DNA of 6,572 bases from an uncultured bacterium (lineage in GTDB: Bacteria > Pseudomonadota > Alphaproteobacteria > Rhodospirillales > Rhodospirillaceae). Below the pieces are notes generated by a model that was not told the origin of the DNA, searched no databases, and saw only the letters and a program-made list of their open reading frames with translations. How positions within the stretch are numbered: the stretch's first letter is position 1; each line of letters opens with the position of its first letter. The stretch covers positions 1 to 6,572 of the forward strand of contig CAITZE010000008.1 in assembly GCA_903896775.1 (NCBI GenBank), given 5' to 3'. Positions 5,904-6,572 of this stretch are shown in pieces. The position numbers and the translations under genes are program-made.

Positions 5904-5941
5904 TGAACACACCACCCCACGCTGGGCCACATCATGGATAG
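5903..5941 (+). other. Twelve-codon frame bridging the corA stop and the permease start
   Basis: The last base of the CorA-like stop codon starts an ATG (TAATG, ATG at 5903-5905). That frame runs for 12 codons (MNTPPHAGPHHG) and stops at TAG 5939-5941, just after the permease ATG at 5934-5936. The permease start has no clear Shine-Dalgarno sequence. Ribosomes could therefore stop, restart on this short frame, and restart again at the permease, which would couple the two genes. This is inferred from arrangement only; the peptide itself need not have a function. Confidence 0.3.
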
Positions 5942-6572
5942 CTTTACCGTCCCAAGCATTCGCCGCCCGGCGTTGCCAAATCATTGGGACGTGTTAGCGC
6001 TGGTCCTTGTGATCGGCGCGGTCGCCCTTATCGCCCACGGCCATCAGGGCATGACCATTCCCTTCGACCTCGACAAGACCGAGCTGACCATCTCGCTCGA
6101 TCCGCGCAACTTGCCGGAATATGCGCTACGCACCGTGTTGCGCATGACCATCGCGATGATCGCCTCGCTGATCTTCAGCCTGGTTTATGCGGCGCTGGCC
6201 GCCAAAAGCGTAATGATGGGGCGCTTGCTGGTGCCGGTGCTCGACATTTTGCAATCGGTGCCGATCTTAAGCTTCCTCACCATCACCGTCGTCGGTTTCA
6301 TCGCGCTGTTTCCGCATAGCCTCATGGGCGTCGAATGCGCGTCGATTTTCGCGGTATTCACCTCACAAGCCTGGAACATCACGTTCAGTATGTACCAGTC
6401 GTTTCGCACGGTGCCGCTGGATCTTGAAGAGGCCTCGCGCATGTTCCGGGCGTCGCCATGGCGCAAATTCTGGCGGCTGGAAGTGCCCTTCGCCATGCCG
6501 CAGTTGGTGTGGAACGTCATGATGTCGGCCTCTGGCGGCTGGTTCTTCGTGGTGGCCTCGGAAGCCATCACC
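5934..6572 (+). CDS. ABC importer permease, nitrate/sulfonate/bicarbonate-type (partial, runs off the window)
   Basis: The frame is open for 213 codons to the window edge. The protein is an inner-membrane permease of the binding-protein-dependent transport family (BPD_transp_1). Residues 18-34 form the first membrane span, followed by a periplasmic stretch. The permease domain begins near 65 with spans at about 70-90, 98-127 and 134-155. The cytoplasmic coupling loop that contacts the ATPase is EEASRMFRASPWRKFWRLEV (165-184) followed by PFAMP; the usual EAA-loop Gly is Arg172. The downstream segment SASGGWFFVVASEAIT (198-213) is characteristic of a subfamily that, as I recall it, has two fused permease domains of about 570-590 aa, so roughly the first third is seen here. 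The start at 5934 is the only ATG between the upstream in-frame TGA (5904-5906) and the conserved region; its ribosome binding site is poor. It follows the CorA-like gene by 30 nt, probably in one operon. The substrate cannot be assigned; a partner ATPase is expected downstream. Confidence 0.87.
   Translation, partial: MDSFTVPSIRRPALPNHWDVLALVLVIGAVALIAHGHQGMTIPFDLDKTELTISLDPRNLPEYALRTVLRMTIAMIASLIFSLVYAALAAKSVMMGRLLVPVLDILQSVPILSFLTITVVGFIALFPHSLMGVECASIFAVFTSQAWNITFSMYQSFRTVPLDLEEASRMFRASPWRKFWRLEVPFAMPQLVWNVMMSASGGWFFVVASEAIT

Noticed and set aside
4941..5984. 347-codon open frame on the minus strand opposite the CorA-like gene
   Set aside because: Its length comes from the codon bias of the GC-rich gene on the other strand. 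The product is a His/Asp/Arg-rich sequence without domain features, and the sense frame has a clear family match.
5984..6571. Plus frame 5984-6319 and minus frame 6185-6571 over the permease
   Set aside because: Both are out of frame with the conserved ABC permease, which is open from 5934 to the edge with membrane spans and a coupling loop.

Overview
The window looks like chromosomal DNA from an alphaproteobacterium. The evidence is the moderately high GC content, the codon use, an OprB-type carbohydrate porin, a Do-family periplasmic protease, and an ABC permease of the nitrate/sulfonate-like two-domain type. The genus cannot be named from sequence alone. I see no insertion sequence, CRISPR array, tRNA or rRNA; it reads as ordinary envelope and transport chromosome with one clearly odd protein, a CorA homologue.

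Layout from left to right. Positions 1-90 (minus) hold the first 30 codons of an exported protein that leaves the window. Its upstream region (about 103-154) is dense in inverted and direct repeats. Positions 162-347 (minus) encode a 61-residue single-span protein with a good ribosome binding site and a rho-independent terminator that overlaps its stop codon; a CCCTA-N9-TAGGG dyad lies upstream at 430-448. Positions 534-1496 (minus) encode an exported aldo/keto reductase with an intact D-Y-K-H tetrad behind a Tat-like leader that has lost one of the twin arginines. A 339-bp divergent spacer leads to a Do/DegP-family protease at 1836-3227 (plus), which ends in a strong terminator at 3249-3287. 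It converges with an OprB-family porin at 3295-4635 (minus).

The right-hand part starts with a 302-bp divergent spacer. It carries a probable porin promoter, with tandem 9-mers over its -35 position, and several hairpins ahead of the next gene. Positions 4938-5903 (plus) encode a CorA-superfamily protein whose pore signature, normally Gly-Met-Asn, reads Asp-Met-Ile. About 30 bp later, apparently in the same operon, an ABC importer permease begins at 5934 and runs off the window.

Functional theme: most products act in the cell envelope. They comprise periplasmic quality control (Do protease), a periplasmic oxidoreductase, sugar uptake across the outer membrane (porin), and inner-membrane transport (CorA-like protein plus ABC permease). 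The most interesting observation is the CorA-like protein without a GMN motif, co-transcribed with an ABC importer. The conserved domain architecture argues for a functional protein with a changed or lost Mg2+ selectivity filter rather than a decayed gene.
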